Shown: positions 41,913-51,008 of the stretch, one piece after another
Layout: each line of letters opens with the position of its first letter
How positions within the stretch are numbered: the stretch's first letter is position 1
Assembly (NCBI GenBank): GCA_965237445.1
Contig: OZ250142.1
Coordinates: forward strand, 868,001-932,000
Source of the DNA: G963668185 sp965237445
Lineage (GTDB): Bacteria; Chloroflexota; Dehalococcoidia; Lucifugimonadales; G963668185
Direction: 5' to 3'
Length of the DNA: 64,000 nucleotides
Translations under genes and position numbers: made by a program
Notes under the pieces: generated by a model
The model's database searches: none
Seen by the model: the letters and a program-made list of their open reading frames with translations, nothing else
Told to the model about the DNA's origin: nothing

Positions 41913-43280
41913 CTAGTCAGCCCGCGGTAAACGAACGGTAAACTCGGTGCCCTCGCCCTCACTGCTCTTGACATCGACGTGTCCTCCATGCGCCAGCACA
42001 ATGTGCTTGGCAATCGCCAATCCCAAGCCTGACCCTTCGTCGTGCCTTGACCTGTCAGCCTTGTAGAACCGTTCAAACACATGCGGGACGTGCTCAGGGG
42101 CAATGCCCGGACCCGTGTCTGCCACCGATACGTCCACGTACCGGCTCCTTGAAGCTGCAGATACCGTTACCTGGCGTTCAGCCGGTGTGAACTTAAGGGC
42201 ATTGTCCAACAGGTTGGCCACTACCTGGCGCAACTTCTGTTTCTCGCCCACGATCCAAGGCAAACTATTCTCCAACTCGAAACTCAGACGTATCCCCGTG
42301 CGCTCGGCTCTTGGTTGATAAGACTCCCTCACCTCGGCAAGCATTTCCGTTAGATCGAACGGCGCCAGATGCAGACCAGTCTGTCCACTCTCGAGTCGGG
42401 CCAATTCGAGAAGCTCTTCCACAAGTTCCGCCATGCGGTCGATCTCACCGTTCAGTCTTCCCAGGAAGTCCATGGCCGTGGGCGGGTCTTCAAGTGCTCC
42501 CGTCTCAAGGGTTTCCACCATTAGCTTGGCTGCAGCTAGTGGGTTCCTTAACTCGTGAGAGACGTTTGTCACGAACTCCTTTCGAGTCGTTTCCAGTTGC
42601 CTCAGCTCGGTCATGTCGTGAAGGGTAAGCAACACACCTCCCAACTCGGCACCAGCAACAGGCGTAGCAAGCGCGCGCACGTAACCACCCCCATAGAGCA
42701 ATTGCACCTCAGCTTGGCACGGCTGTTGTCCGTCGGCAGCTTCGCTGACCACCTCTTGCAATTCATGGTCTCGGACAATCTCTTGAAGCGAGCGTGAGAC
42801 CGGGTTCGGCCCAGTCCTCAAAAGTTGCTCAGCGGCCCTGTTGATAAGCGAAATCCGGCTGTCTCGGTCGACGACCATAACCCCATCCGCCATTGTGTCC
42901 AGCACCGTCGAGAGCCGGGCCCGTTCAACCGACACTTCGGAGATGATCTCCTGAAGCTTGTCGGCCATGGAGTTCAGAGCCGCAGCGAGTTCCTGCGTAC
43001 CCGCACTGGAACTTGACGGCATGCGGTGCTCCAGATCGCCTTCCGCAACGCGCCGCGCAGCTTCAGCGATCTCCTGTGTGGCCTCAGATGATATTCGGCT
43101 GCTAATGTAAAAAAATGCGAGGAGTAGCCCCGCCGCAAAGGCAACTAGTGCAACGGTTATCGCGCTGCGAGGAGAGCCGCCAGCCTGCCAGACTGCTGAT
43201 CCGGCGATCGAAGATATGACTACAACGCCTACGAGAACTAAGGCACCCGAAGTACGAACGAAATGCGGGTTAGTTTTCAT
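41913..43280 (-). CDS. phoR: PhoR-type sensor histidine kinase
   Basis: A 455-residue membrane kinase. Two helices near the N-terminus (LVLVGVVVISSIAGSAVW and ITVALVAFAAGLLLAFFYI) leave almost no extracytoplasmic domain, as in PhoR that senses through Pst/PhoU. A HAMP region (ARRVAEGDLEHRMPS) and a PAS domain (LDTMADGVMVVDRDSRISLI) follow. The phosphoacceptor His is in FVTNVSHELRNPLAAAKL, and the ATP-binding domain has LLDNALKFTP (N), VADTGPGIAPEHVPHVF (G1/F) and GSGLGLAIAKHI (G2). The ATG overlaps the phoB stop (ATGA). It lies next to the pst genes and PHO-like arrays, supporting the phosphate assignment. Confidence 0.9.
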   Translation of the reverse strand: MKTNPHFVRTSGALVLVGVVVISSIAGSAVWQAGGSPRSAITVALVAFAAGLLLAFFYISSRISSEATQEIAEAARRVAEGDLEHRMPSSSSAGTQELAAALNSMADKLQEIISEVSVERARLSTVLDTMADGVMVVDRDSRISLINRAAEQLLRTGPNPVSRSLQEIVRDHELQEVVSEAADGQQPCQAEVQLLYGGGYVRALATPVAGAELGGVLLTLHDMTELRQLETTRKEFVTNVSHELRNPLAAAKLMVETLETGALEDPPTAMDFLGRLNGEIDRMAELVEELLELARLESGQTGLHLAPFDLTEMLAEVRESYQPRAERTGIRLSFELENSLPWIVGEKQKLRQVVANLLDNALKFTPAERQVTVSAASRSRYVDVSVADTGPGIAPEHVPHVFERFYKADRSRHDEGSGLGLAIAKHIVLAHGGHVDVKSSEGEGTEFTVRLPRAD

Positions 43281-44008
43281 CCTTCAAAGCGGTAGCCTAC
43301 ACCTCTCACTGTGACGATGCGCACCGGTGAGCCAGGATCCGCCTCGATCTTCTCCCTCAACCAGCGAACATGTACGTCGACGGTGCGGGTGTCACCTACG
43401 TAACCCGTTCCCCATAACTTGTCGAGTATCTGATCTCTTGTCTGTACTCGCCCTTTGTTGGCTACCAAGAGCGCCAACAGATCGAACTCGCGCGGCCGCA
43501 TCTTGATCTCCTCTCCAGCCAGCGTAACGGTGTGGCTGAAGAGGTCTACCTTAAGATCTTCTGAAGTGTGTATCTTCCCTTCGCTATCTGCATCGGACAT
43601 CTCCCGAACCATGCGAGGGCGCCTGAGAATTGCGCGCATTCGAGCAGTTAACTCCCGCATGCTAAAGGGCTTGGTCAGATAGTCATCGGCACCAAGTTCC
43701 AAGCCCAAGACACGATCAATGACATCATCCTTAGCCGTCAGGATTAAGATGGGCACTGCCGTCTCCTTCCTCAAGATCCGGCAGACTTCAAAGCCGTCCA
43801 AGACCGGGAGCATGACGTCCAGGATGATCAGGTCCGGTGTTTCGTTCCTGACTGACAAGAGTGCCTTGGCCCCATCGTTAGCAACAGAAACTGAGTACCC
43901 CTCGCGCTCCATGTTATACCGGAGGGCCTCTGCCAAGTTCTCCTCATCCTCAACTACGAGAACAGAAACTTCCGTAGCAGGGCGTTCCTGAGGGCCAGTC
44001 TCGGCCAT
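43277..44008 (-). CDS. phoB: PhoB/PhoP-type response regulator
   Basis: A 243-residue OmpR-family regulator. The receiver domain has VLVVEDEENLAEALRY (acidic pocket), the phosphorylated Asp in DLIILDVMLPVLDGFEV and the Lys in LILTAKDDVIDR. The C-terminal winged helix has IKMRPREFDLLALLVANKGR, VQTRDQILDKLWG and RTVDVHVRWLREKIE, ending VRGVGYRFEG. The start at 44008 (MAETGPQERP) is preferred, as the frame upstream to 44134 overlaps the next gene region and looks non-coding. It is expected to bind the 11-bp repeat arrays upstream of pstS and mgsA. Confidence 0.92.
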   Translation of the reverse strand: MAETGPQERPATEVSVLVVEDEENLAEALRYNMEREGYSVSVANDGAKALLSVRNETPDLIILDVMLPVLDGFEVCRILRKETAVPILILTAKDDVIDRVLGLELGADDYLTKPFSMRELTARMRAILRRPRMVREMSDADSEGKIHTSEDLKVDLFSHTVTLAGEEIKMRPREFDLLALLVANKGRVQTRDQILDKLWGTGYVGDTRTVDVHVRWLREKIEADPGSPVRIVTVRGVGYRFEG

Positions 44009-44054
44009 CAGGTGCTCGTATGTTGCATCCGTCCCACGATCACAGCATTCAGCA

Positions 44055-45191
44055 TTAGGACGTAAGGATTTCTCGAATTCTGTCGGCGATGATCTCCGGT
44101 TCACCTTCCTGCAGGGTAACCGCGTAGACATCAAGGGAATCTTCGTACGTGTTAGGCCAAAGGACTATAGATGGATTGCCCGCCTTCAACTCTTCATTGA
44201 GCTTCGCGACATCCCAGCCATCCGGCACTTGATCGAACCGGATGACGGCCCTGTCACTCATGAACCGGAATTCTTCCCGAGAGTGGTCAGCTTGCACGAC
44301 CTCCGCGGAAATGCCCGGGACGTCTCTCAGGGCGTCTACGACCGTTTGAGCTATCCGGCGCCAACCGGCGTACACGGCGTCGAAGTCCGTGTCCACGAAC
44401 ATCTGAAGCGCGGTCACCAGCCCGGCGATTTCCTCCTTGCAGACTTTGGCGTTCCGACCTATGCCCGCATTGGGCGCTGCATTCAGGTAAGCAGCTTCCA
44501 TGAGGTCCTTTCGGCCCGCTAGGATTCCTGTCGATTGCGGTCCCTGGACGCCCTTGCCGCCGCTGAAACTGACCATGTCCGCACCCTGCCTCAGGTACTT
44601 TGTGAGGTTCTCCTGAGGCGGAAGCATGGCGGCAGCATCGACTACCACTGGAACACCTCGAGCGTGGGCTATCTCAGCGGCGCGCGAGAGTGGGATGGCA
44701 CCGCGCTGGGGCGGTCCGAAGATATACGCAATCGCCGCTGTGTTCTCGCCAATTGCGGCTTCCAACTCCCACTCATGCGTGACGCCAGGTTTGCCGATTT
44801 CGACCAGCCTGGCGCCCGCAGATCGGAATGCGTGATCATATGAAACTCGATGCGCACGATGAATAACGATTTCGTTTTTTAGGCCCTCCGTGTGCGGCAG
44901 CGCATCGATCTTCGCTGGATCCGTACCAGTCATGCACGCCGCTGCCTCAAGCATCATCCCACTGGCCGAACCCGCCGTGACGAGCCCGGAATCCGCACCG
45001 CAAAACTCCGCGATCACGTCACCAGCCTTGCGGTTGAGATCATGCATATCCACGAACCATTGGGAGGCTTCCACCATAGCCTCTTTGACCGGTTCAGCCA
45101 TGAGGCTGCCGCCCAAGACGGTCACCCAGCTATGGCCGTTGATGATGCGCTTGACCCCCAACCGGTTGTAAAAGTTATTGTCCGATGTCAA
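44055..45191 (-). CDS. SelA-like PLP-dependent enzyme (aminotransferase class V-like)
   Basis: A 378-residue fold-type I PLP enzyme of the SelA/D-glucosaminate-6-phosphate ammonia-lyase-like group. It begins NRLGVKRIINGHSWVTVLGG, then GADSGLVTAGSASGMMLEAA, VPVVVDAAAMLPPQENLTKY (PLP-binding Asp) and FSGGKGVQGPQSTGILAGRK with the Schiff-base Lys. Such proteins act on amino sugars or amino acids, and SelA itself makes selenocysteinyl-tRNA but is longer. It has a TTG start with GGAGG about nine bases upstream. No selenocysteine machinery is visible nearby, so a lyase or racemase role is more likely. Confidence 0.82.
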   Translation of the reverse strand: MTSDNNFYNRLGVKRIINGHSWVTVLGGSLMAEPVKEAMVEASQWFVDMHDLNRKAGDVIAEFCGADSGLVTAGSASGMMLEAAACMTGTDPAKIDALPHTEGLKNEIVIHRAHRVSYDHAFRSAGARLVEIGKPGVTHEWELEAAIGENTAAIAYIFGPPQRGAIPLSRAAEIAHARGVPVVVDAAAMLPPQENLTKYLRQGADMVSFSGGKGVQGPQSTGILAGRKDLMEAAYLNAAPNAGIGRNAKVCKEEIAGLVTALQMFVDTDFDAVYAGWRRIAQTVVDALRDVPGISAEVVQADHSREEFRFMSDRAVIRFDQVPDGWDVAKLNEELKAGNPSIVLWPNTYEDSLDVYAVTLQEGEPEIIADRIREILTS

Positions 45192-45382
45192 GTTTAGTTC
45201 CTCCCAAGCGCCCGCATTCCGCAGGCACTAGTTTGCTAACAGGTAGTGTGCTCAATGTTGCATGCTATTTCAACCACTTACGCCTCAGTAGGTGGTCCAA
45301 AGCAGCGTTGTGATACGCTTGCGCCAAGGCAACTACCTGTTTGGCCCATGGTCGCCATCCAGTAGAACCGGACACGTTAGAT

Positions 45383-46306
45383 ATGGCAGAGACGCCCCTT
45401 TCTCCAATCGATCATGATGTCATTGTCAGACTCCTGAAGCCGCCTGCCGGTAACTGCGACGTTGTCATCGACACGGATACTTACAACGAAATCGACGATC
45501 AATTCGCGATAGTGCAAGCACTCCTTGCCGATAACCTTAACGTCGAGGGGATCTTTGCCGCGCCATTTCACAGCAAGCGCTCGACAGGTCCTGCAGACGG
45601 TATGGAGAATAGCTACCAGGAGATTCTCCGCGTACTGAACAAGAGTCCTCTAAGTTTCGATGGGGTAGTGACTCGGGGATCGACGGAGTGGATGAGTGCG
45701 CCAGATAGACCAGTAGACAATCCAGCGACCAATGCACTGCTGGAAGCATCCGTGAAGGAAAGGGAAGGACCACTCTACGTACTCACGCTCGGAGCGGTGA
45801 CAAACGTCGCATCGGCTATCGTCACAGATCCCACGATCCGGGAACGAGCTGTCGTAGTCGCACTGGGAGCCACACCTTACCACTATCCGGATTGGTACGA
45901 TTTCAATCTCAGGCAAGACCTGATCGCTACGAGGACCGTGTTTGACAGCGGTATGCCTGTGGTGCACGTGCCCGGCTGGAACGTTTCCGAGCTCATGTTT
46001 ACATCGGAGGCCGAAGTCGCACAGCATGTGAAAAGTAAAGGCGCAATCGGTGACTACTTGTATGACATATTTGTCGAGTACGTTCCCAATTTACCCGGCC
46101 ATGCAAAACAATTGTGGGACATGTCGGTCATCGCCTACGCGATGAACCCGAACTGGACGAGGCATCGCCTCACTCCAAGCCCCATCTTTAACAACAATTT
46201 CACTTACAGCTTCGACTGGAATCGCCATCCGGTGCGAGTCCTCGAGTGGGTGGACCGAAATGCGATAATGTGCGACTTCATCAAGAGATTAGATGCAGCC
46301 GTGTAG
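45383..46306 (+). CDS. Nucleoside hydrolase family protein
   Basis: A 307-residue inosine/uridine-preferring nucleoside hydrolase-like protein that splits ribonucleosides to base and ribose. The Ca-binding motif is VVIDTDTYNEIDDQFAIVQA near residue 30, with Asp residues at the family positions. The later LTLGAVTNVASAI matches the conserved TNVA motif. VHVPGWNVSELMF and WDMSVIAYAMNPNW (Asp) follow. The region after the first motif (IFAAPFHSKRSTGPADGMEN) is unusual. ATG 45383 gives a normal N-terminus. TTG 45341 is an alternative. It precedes an SDR, adenine phosphoribosyltransferase and a kinase-like gene, a likely salvage group. Confidence 0.85.
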   Translation: MAETPLSPIDHDVIVRLLKPPAGNCDVVIDTDTYNEIDDQFAIVQALLADNLNVEGIFAAPFHSKRSTGPADGMENSYQEILRVLNKSPLSFDGVVTRGSTEWMSAPDRPVDNPATNALLEASVKEREGPLYVLTLGAVTNVASAIVTDPTIRERAVVVALGATPYHYPDWYDFNLRQDLIATRTVFDSGMPVVHVPGWNVSELMFTSEAEVAQHVKSKGAIGDYLYDIFVEYVPNLPGHAKQLWDMSVIAYAMNPNWTRHRLTPSPIFNNNFTYSFDWNRHPVRVLEWVDRNAIMCDFIKRLDAAV

Positions 46307-46351
46307 ACGACACTGCACTGGGCAAGTGCGGCGGAGAGAATGGAGTAAACC

Positions 46352-47209
46352 ATGGGAAAGCTAGACGGCAAGGTTGTCATAGTAACAGGAGCCAGCAGAG
46401 GCATCGGCGCCGAAGTAGCTAAGACAATGGCGTCCGAAGGCGGCAAAGTGTTGGCTGCAGCCAGGACTATGAACGAAGGCGAGCACCCGCTTGAAGGCTC
46501 ACTCAGCACGACGGTCCAACAGATCAGGGATGCTGGGGGAGAGGCGGAGCCGGTTTCAGTAAACATCTCCATGTCAGAGGAGTGTGAGCGCCTTATCGAG
46601 ACGGCACACCAAACGTTCGGGCCAGTGGACGTTCTCGTCAACAACGCCGCGCTAACTTATTTTGTTCCAATCAAGGACTATCGGATTAATCGGTGGATGA
46701 GGTCGTGGTCGATCAACTTCCATGCCCCGTTCATACTCAGCCAACTCGTGCTTCAAGACATGATTCCCCGCAAGAGCGGCAGTATAGTCAACATTTCGTC
46801 CGGAGCGGCAATTGGTCCGGGCAGAGGGCCATATGCCGGCGCAGGTAGAAGCGGAGGCACCTGTTACGGCTCTCAGAAAGCCGCGTTGGAGCGGTTTACC
46901 CAAGGTCTGGCTGAGGAAGTGTTCGAGGACGGTGTTTCCGTGACCTGTGTGTCTCCGTCACTGGTCGTGCCGACGCCCGGTACCGTCTTCCACAAACTCG
47001 TATCTGGCATGGACGACCCTCGAGGAGAGCCAGCGGAACTTATGGCAAAGTCTGTCCTGTTACTGGCAACGGAGCCGGTGGACAAGGTGTCAGGCCGCGT
47101 GACCTACAGCCAGCAGATTCTGAGTGAATACGGAATGATCGATAACCCTCGTGGGACCGGCACCGGCGTTGACGACATTCGCAAGGGCAGCGGCTACAGC
47201 ATGATTTGA
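46352..47209 (+). CDS. Short-chain dehydrogenase/reductase (SDR)
   Basis: A 285-residue SDR. KVVIVTGASRGIGAEVAKTM is the cofactor site, VDVLVNNAAL the NNAG equivalent, and GSIVNISSGAAIG carries the catalytic Ser. YGSQKAALERF provides Tyr/Lys after a Gly-rich insertion (RGPYAGAGRSGGT) that is longer than normal. The C-terminal tail ends DDIRKGSGYSMI. GGAG is eight bases before the ATG. The insertion before the active Tyr may shape the substrate site. The substrate is unknown. Confidence 0.88.
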   Translation: MGKLDGKVVIVTGASRGIGAEVAKTMASEGGKVLAAARTMNEGEHPLEGSLSTTVQQIRDAGGEAEPVSVNISMSEECERLIETAHQTFGPVDVLVNNAALTYFVPIKDYRINRWMRSWSINFHAPFILSQLVLQDMIPRKSGSIVNISSGAAIGPGRGPYAGAGRSGGTCYGSQKAALERFTQGLAEEVFEDGVSVTCVSPSLVVPTPGTVFHKLVSGMDDPRGEPAELMAKSVLLLATEPVDKVSGRVTYSQQILSEYGMIDNPRGTGTGVDDIRKGSGYSMI

Positions 47210-47265
47210 GTAAGGGATTGGACATTGAACTTCGACCCAGTCCAATGCTGTCAAAGGGAGACTGA

Positions 47266-47778
47266 ATGGACCTCAGGGACTACATCAGAGATGTTCCAGA
47301 TTTTCCCCAGCCGGGCATTCTGTTTCGAGACATTACTCCAGTTTTCCACCACGCAGCCGCGTTCCGTTCCGCAATAGGAGCTCTGAGTGACGCGGCAGAT
47401 GGTCTTGAGTTCGATGCGGTGGCCGGGATAGAGGCAAGAGGGTTTCTCTTCGCCGCGCCCATGGCACTGGAAATGAGCTTGCCATTCATTCCAATGCGAA
47501 AGGCTGGCAAGCTTCCACGTGAAACGCACGTAGTTTCTTACGACCTGGAGTATGGGCGGGGCGCGCTGGAAATGCACTCGGACGCGCTTACTCCCGGCGA
47601 TCGGGTACTGATTGTAGACGACGTTTTGGCGACAGGCGGGACGCTGGCCGCAGGCGCCGAACTGGTAAAACGAGCCGGGGGGACAGTCTCAGCGGTGATA
47701 GTCCTTATAGAACTCGCAGACCTCGCCGGACGGAATCTGATACGCGATCACAAATTGGTTTCTCTGCTAAAGTTGTAA
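47266..47778 (+). CDS. apt: Adenine phosphoribosyltransferase
   Basis: A 170-residue type I phosphoribosyltransferase making AMP from adenine and PRPP. It begins MDLRDYIRDVPDFPQPGILF and has DITPVFHHAAAF, AVAGIEARGFLFAAPMAL, FIPMRKAGKLPRET and the PRPP loop VLIVDDVLATGGTLAAGAEL. The length and motif order match Apt. Following a nucleoside hydrolase, it could salvage the adenine released. Start ATG 47266 has GGAG upstream. Confidence 0.95.
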   Translation: MDLRDYIRDVPDFPQPGILFRDITPVFHHAAAFRSAIGALSDAADGLEFDAVAGIEARGFLFAAPMALEMSLPFIPMRKAGKLPRETHVVSYDLEYGRGALEMHSDALTPGDRVLIVDDVLATGGTLAAGAELVKRAGGTVSAVIVLIELADLAGRNLIRDHKLVSLLKL

Positions 47779-47823
47779 GAAGAGAATGTACAGAAGGCAC
47801 AGAATCAACTAGGCAAATACCCG

Positions 47824-47851
47824 GTGCTTCGAAAGCACATTCGGAGGTGCT
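47824..47851 (+). promoter_or_regulatory. Alternative hairpins around the kinase-like gene's ribosome-binding site
   Basis: GTGCTT (47824) pairs with AAGCAC (47833), while AGCAC (47834) can instead pair with GTGCT (47847), which overlaps the GGAGG site. The two pairings exclude each other, so the upstream hairpin could free the site. The stems are short, so this may be chance. Confidence 0.3.
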
Positions 47852-47855
47852 CAAG

Positions 47856-48593
47856 ATGTCAATAATCACAATTGGAGGCCTAACTGGCGGCGGAGGAAGA
47901 CTCGTGGGCCCGATAGTCGCCCAGAAGCTGGGGGCCGACTACGTAGACAGGCTCATACTCACGAACACCGCGCGCCGCGTGGGCGCTACTGTGGAGGCTC
48001 TGCACGAAATCGATGAACGGCCCCCGACGCGCGGAGAACGGTTCTCCCGAATTCTTCAGCGGATACTGGAACGGTCGGCAATCACAGGTGCAGGCGGCGA
48101 CCCATACTTCGGGCCGGGTGCGATGGCACTGCTGACCCAAGAATACGAGGAGTTGCCGCAACCAACCATCACCAAAGGACACGAAGTCGAGGACGATCAG
48201 TATGTGGAGGCCATGCGAGAGGTGATGGAGGACCTTGCTAAGGACGACAACGTCGTGATAGTAGGACGGGGAGGATCCGTAATTCTGAAGGACAATCCCA
48301 ACGTTCTTAGAGTGGGAATCGTGGCCCACTTGGATGACAGAGTGAAGCGGATCATGGATCGTGAGAAGGTGGACCGGGGCAGAGCAGAGGAGATTGTTGA
48401 TGGGCGCGACGAGGCGCGAGTTTACAACTTCAAGCGCTTCTTCGAGCTAAGTGACCCCGAGGCGCCGGAACTCTACCACATGACGATAAACAGCAGTGAC
48501 GTAAGCTTGGAGTATGCTGCCGACGTGATCATTGCGGCATGTGAGGCGCTTAAGGATGGCCGCCTAGCCGACAGCGTCATGGCGATGGCATAG
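47856..48593 (+). CDS. Cytidylate kinase-like family protein
   Basis: A 245-residue protein of the cytidylate-kinase-like family (Pfam Cytidylate_kin2 type). ITIGGLTGGGGRLVGPIVAQ is a modified P-loop (GLTGGGGR in place of GxxGxGKS, with no Lys at the usual place). GADYVDRLILTNTARRVG follows. NVVIVGRGGSVILKDNPNVL is the conserved middle motif, and MDREKVDRGRAEEIVDGRDE the lid. The start at 47856 is eight bases from GGAGG. Its real substrate is unknown, since these are not the canonical Cmk. Confidence 0.82.
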   Translation: MSIITIGGLTGGGGRLVGPIVAQKLGADYVDRLILTNTARRVGATVEALHEIDERPPTRGERFSRILQRILERSAITGAGGDPYFGPGAMALLTQEYEELPQPTITKGHEVEDDQYVEAMREVMEDLAKDDNVVIVGRGGSVILKDNPNVLRVGIVAHLDDRVKRIMDREKVDRGRAEEIVDGRDEARVYNFKRFFELSDPEAPELYHMTINSSDVSLEYAADVIIAACEALKDGRLADSVMAMA

Positions 48594-48992
48594 CTTCAAT
48601 CCGGCCCATCAGCGGCGCCGCAGGTCACTGGGGGACAGACCAAGCCTTCTCCGGCTATTCAGACGGGTACTGTCGAACCGTTGCTCGTGTAAGCGGCCTG
48701 TCGGCGAAGGTCTGCTACGCTACCAAGAATGCGAGAACACCCAAAGCTTCCTCATGGATGCCCAAGAGTGATTGACGGCCAAATTGGGGCTCTGTTTCTT
48801 GCAACTACGTCCTGCCGAGTGCCCCCACTGCACCGATGCGAGATCGACTTAGTAGAGCGACTAGATGGACGCCTGCTTCCTGCTGGCCTAACGACGTGAA
48901 CAGGAGGAGCCTCAAATTCAGTCACTCGACACCCAAGACTATGAGGCTACAGTTCAGAAAGTCCTGCCCATAGCCTGATCTTTTGAATTCGA
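48594..48992. other. Gap of 399 bases
   Basis: Between two convergent genes. I see no credible ORF, hairpin with a U-tail, tRNA or repeat here. Confidence 0.6.
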
Positions 48993-50840
48993 CTACCGAG
49001 GCTGGACCGGTAGCACAATGCGCGACGGGTGCGCAGCATCGTGGTACACACTTTGTATGGCGGTTTCCACAGGCCCGCCAGCGCCTAGCGGCCCGCCCGT
49101 GTTGGGGTTCACGTCAAACCGGGGCCAGTTGCTGCTGCTGATGTCCAGTCTGACACGGTGGCCCTTCCTGAAGACGTTGGAGGTTGGATAGAGTTCGAAC
49201 ACGAACTCGTAGATCTCGCCAGGCGTCATCAGTTCTTCCTTCTCCCACCCATTCCTGAATCGTGCCCGAACTATCGAGTCGGTGATGTTAAAGGCCCTTT
49301 CGTCAGCAGACGACCCATCTGGTGGATAGACGTCGATCAGCTTCGCCGTAAAATCAGTGTCCACAGCGCTGGACGACGCAAACAGGTGCATTTCGATGGG
49401 TCCTGTTACTTCGATGTCGTCTTGCAGCGGAGGCGTTTGGAATGTCAGCACATCGGGACGTGCGTTAAGGGGAAGAGTGTCAGTACAACCAAAGAAGTCT
49501 GCACGCCCACGTTGATCGAATGCTCCAGGCTTCATGATAGGGTCCGCGGCGGAAATCCCGCCGCCAATGGTTGGAACAGGGTTCCGAGGGTCGAATGTGT
49601 ACTGGGTGGGACCTGGCAGCCTCCCCGGTGCCTCGTCTGGTCTAAGTTGGCCTGATTCAATCAGATAGAAGTCTGTGTACTTAGTCCCGGGCAGGGGCCA
49701 GTCCTGTTCTCCTCTCCAGTAGCCCCCATGATGCGTCTTGGTTTCAGACTGGGAGCGTAGTGTCTTAACCTCTGGTCCTCGCCTTCCGTGTCCTGTGCCC
49801 ATTGTGAAGAACATGACGGGTTGCAATTCAGCGGCTTCGGTGTTCATACCTTTGAGGTAGTGGTCGAACCAGGAAAGCTTGAGATCCAGGTAGTCGATGT
49901 GCGAGTCGGTGCCGTAGTCAAGGTCGCCAGATGCAGTCACTTCATACTGGCCGTGAGTCCAAGGACCCATCATAAGCCTCTGAGGTGACTTCTTGATCTT
50001 GCTGAGAAGCTCGTAGCTGCGAGGCGTGTTGCGGGCATATGAGTCGTACCATCCGCCCAGATAGAGAGTTGGAACGTCCGCGTGTTCGTCGTAGTACTCC
50101 TCTGGGGCGTACCCCCGCTGCTTCCAGTAGTCTCCGTACAGCACTTCTGTCTGAAGCTCCATCGCCCACTGCTCAATAGTGGGAAAACTGCGCAGCAGGG
50201 TTACTCCCTTCTTGAGCGGAAAGCTGTTCACTATCTGACCGATGCCAGCCGGGAACACCGCATCGATCTGCGCCTTTAGAGCTGGGTCAGCGAGGGCTTC
50301 CCTGCTATTGGTGGCCATTCGGAACGAGTAGATCAGGAATCTCTGCTCCAGGCAGCCGTTTTGCCGCATGGAAGAGTGAAAGTAGTTGGCCGCACCCACT
50401 GCGACAATCATGGTCGCTAAGTGCGGCGGGTTTAGCGTTGCAAGTGCTGCCTGATCGCTGCCGGCATAGGAGTCTCCCATCGTGCCGACCTTCCCTGTAC
50501 TCCACTCCTGTGCGCCCAGCCACTCAACGGTGTCGTATCCGTCCGGGGCTTCCTTGGCGAAGGGGTGCCACTCGCCCTCCGACTTCAGCCGTCCGCGAAC
50601 GTCTTGGATGACGCACACATAACCACGCCGTGCGAAGAATTTCGCCTTTGTAACTTGCTGGGGCGCAGACTTATCGTACGGCGTGCGCTCCAAGATTACA
50701 GGGAACTGTCCCGCAGCTCTCTCTCCAGACTCTGCAGGGAAGTAGATGTCCCCGGCAAGCCTGACGCCGTCCCTTCCCGCAATCAAGACATTCTTCTCAC
50801 AGACCGCTTCATACTTCTGATGTGAACCTTCGTATGCCAC
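48993..50840 (-). CDS. CocE/NonD (X-Pro dipeptidyl-peptidase S15) family hydrolase
   Basis: A 615-residue serine hydrolase of the S15/CocE type. The N-terminal catalytic domain has EKNVLIAGRDGVRLAGDIYF, VILERTPYDKS, RGYVCVIQDVRGRLKSEGEW and the nucleophile GTMGDSYAGSDQ. The later Asp/His are in YLGGWYDSYARN and MGPWTHGQY. The C-terminal jelly-roll domain has RADFFGCTDTLPLNARPDVL, VTGPIEMHLFASSSAVDTDF and GHRVRLDISSSNWPRFDVNP. The GTG at 50840 gives a family-typical start, and GGAG lies upstream. Longer readings reach 50912 or 51005. Members hydrolyse esters or amides such as cocaine, beta-lactams and acyl amino acids. The target here is unknown. Confidence 0.86.
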   Translation of the reverse strand: MAYEGSHQKYEAVCEKNVLIAGRDGVRLAGDIYFPAESGERAAGQFPVILERTPYDKSAPQQVTKAKFFARRGYVCVIQDVRGRLKSEGEWHPFAKEAPDGYDTVEWLGAQEWSTGKVGTMGDSYAGSDQAALATLNPPHLATMIVAVGAANYFHSSMRQNGCLEQRFLIYSFRMATNSREALADPALKAQIDAVFPAGIGQIVNSFPLKKGVTLLRSFPTIEQWAMELQTEVLYGDYWKQRGYAPEEYYDEHADVPTLYLGGWYDSYARNTPRSYELLSKIKKSPQRLMMGPWTHGQYEVTASGDLDYGTDSHIDYLDLKLSWFDHYLKGMNTEAAELQPVMFFTMGTGHGRRGPEVKTLRSQSETKTHHGGYWRGEQDWPLPGTKYTDFYLIESGQLRPDEAPGRLPGPTQYTFDPRNPVPTIGGGISAADPIMKPGAFDQRGRADFFGCTDTLPLNARPDVLTFQTPPLQDDIEVTGPIEMHLFASSSAVDTDFTAKLIDVYPPDGSSADERAFNITDSIVRARFRNGWEKEELMTPGEIYEFVFELYPTSNVFRKGHRVRLDISSSNWPRFDVNPNTGGPLGAGGPVETAIQSVYHDAAHPSRIVLPVQPR

Positions 50841-51008
50841 TATCGCTACTCCGGATATGGTTTCGGCAATTGCCGGGACGCTCAGATACTGTCGCGCGAT
50901 GGAGCGATTCATTTGCGCATCTGTAAGATACCATGAGCGGCACACCCAGCCCCGCAGTACGCAGACGACGTCCCGATAGGCTACGGCAATAGTGGAGGGC
51001 TTCATAAC

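Noticed and set aside
44055..45191. Selenocysteine synthase SelA
   Set aside because: The protein is about 80-90 residues shorter than SelA, and no selB or tRNA-Sec is seen. A SelA-like lyase is more likely.
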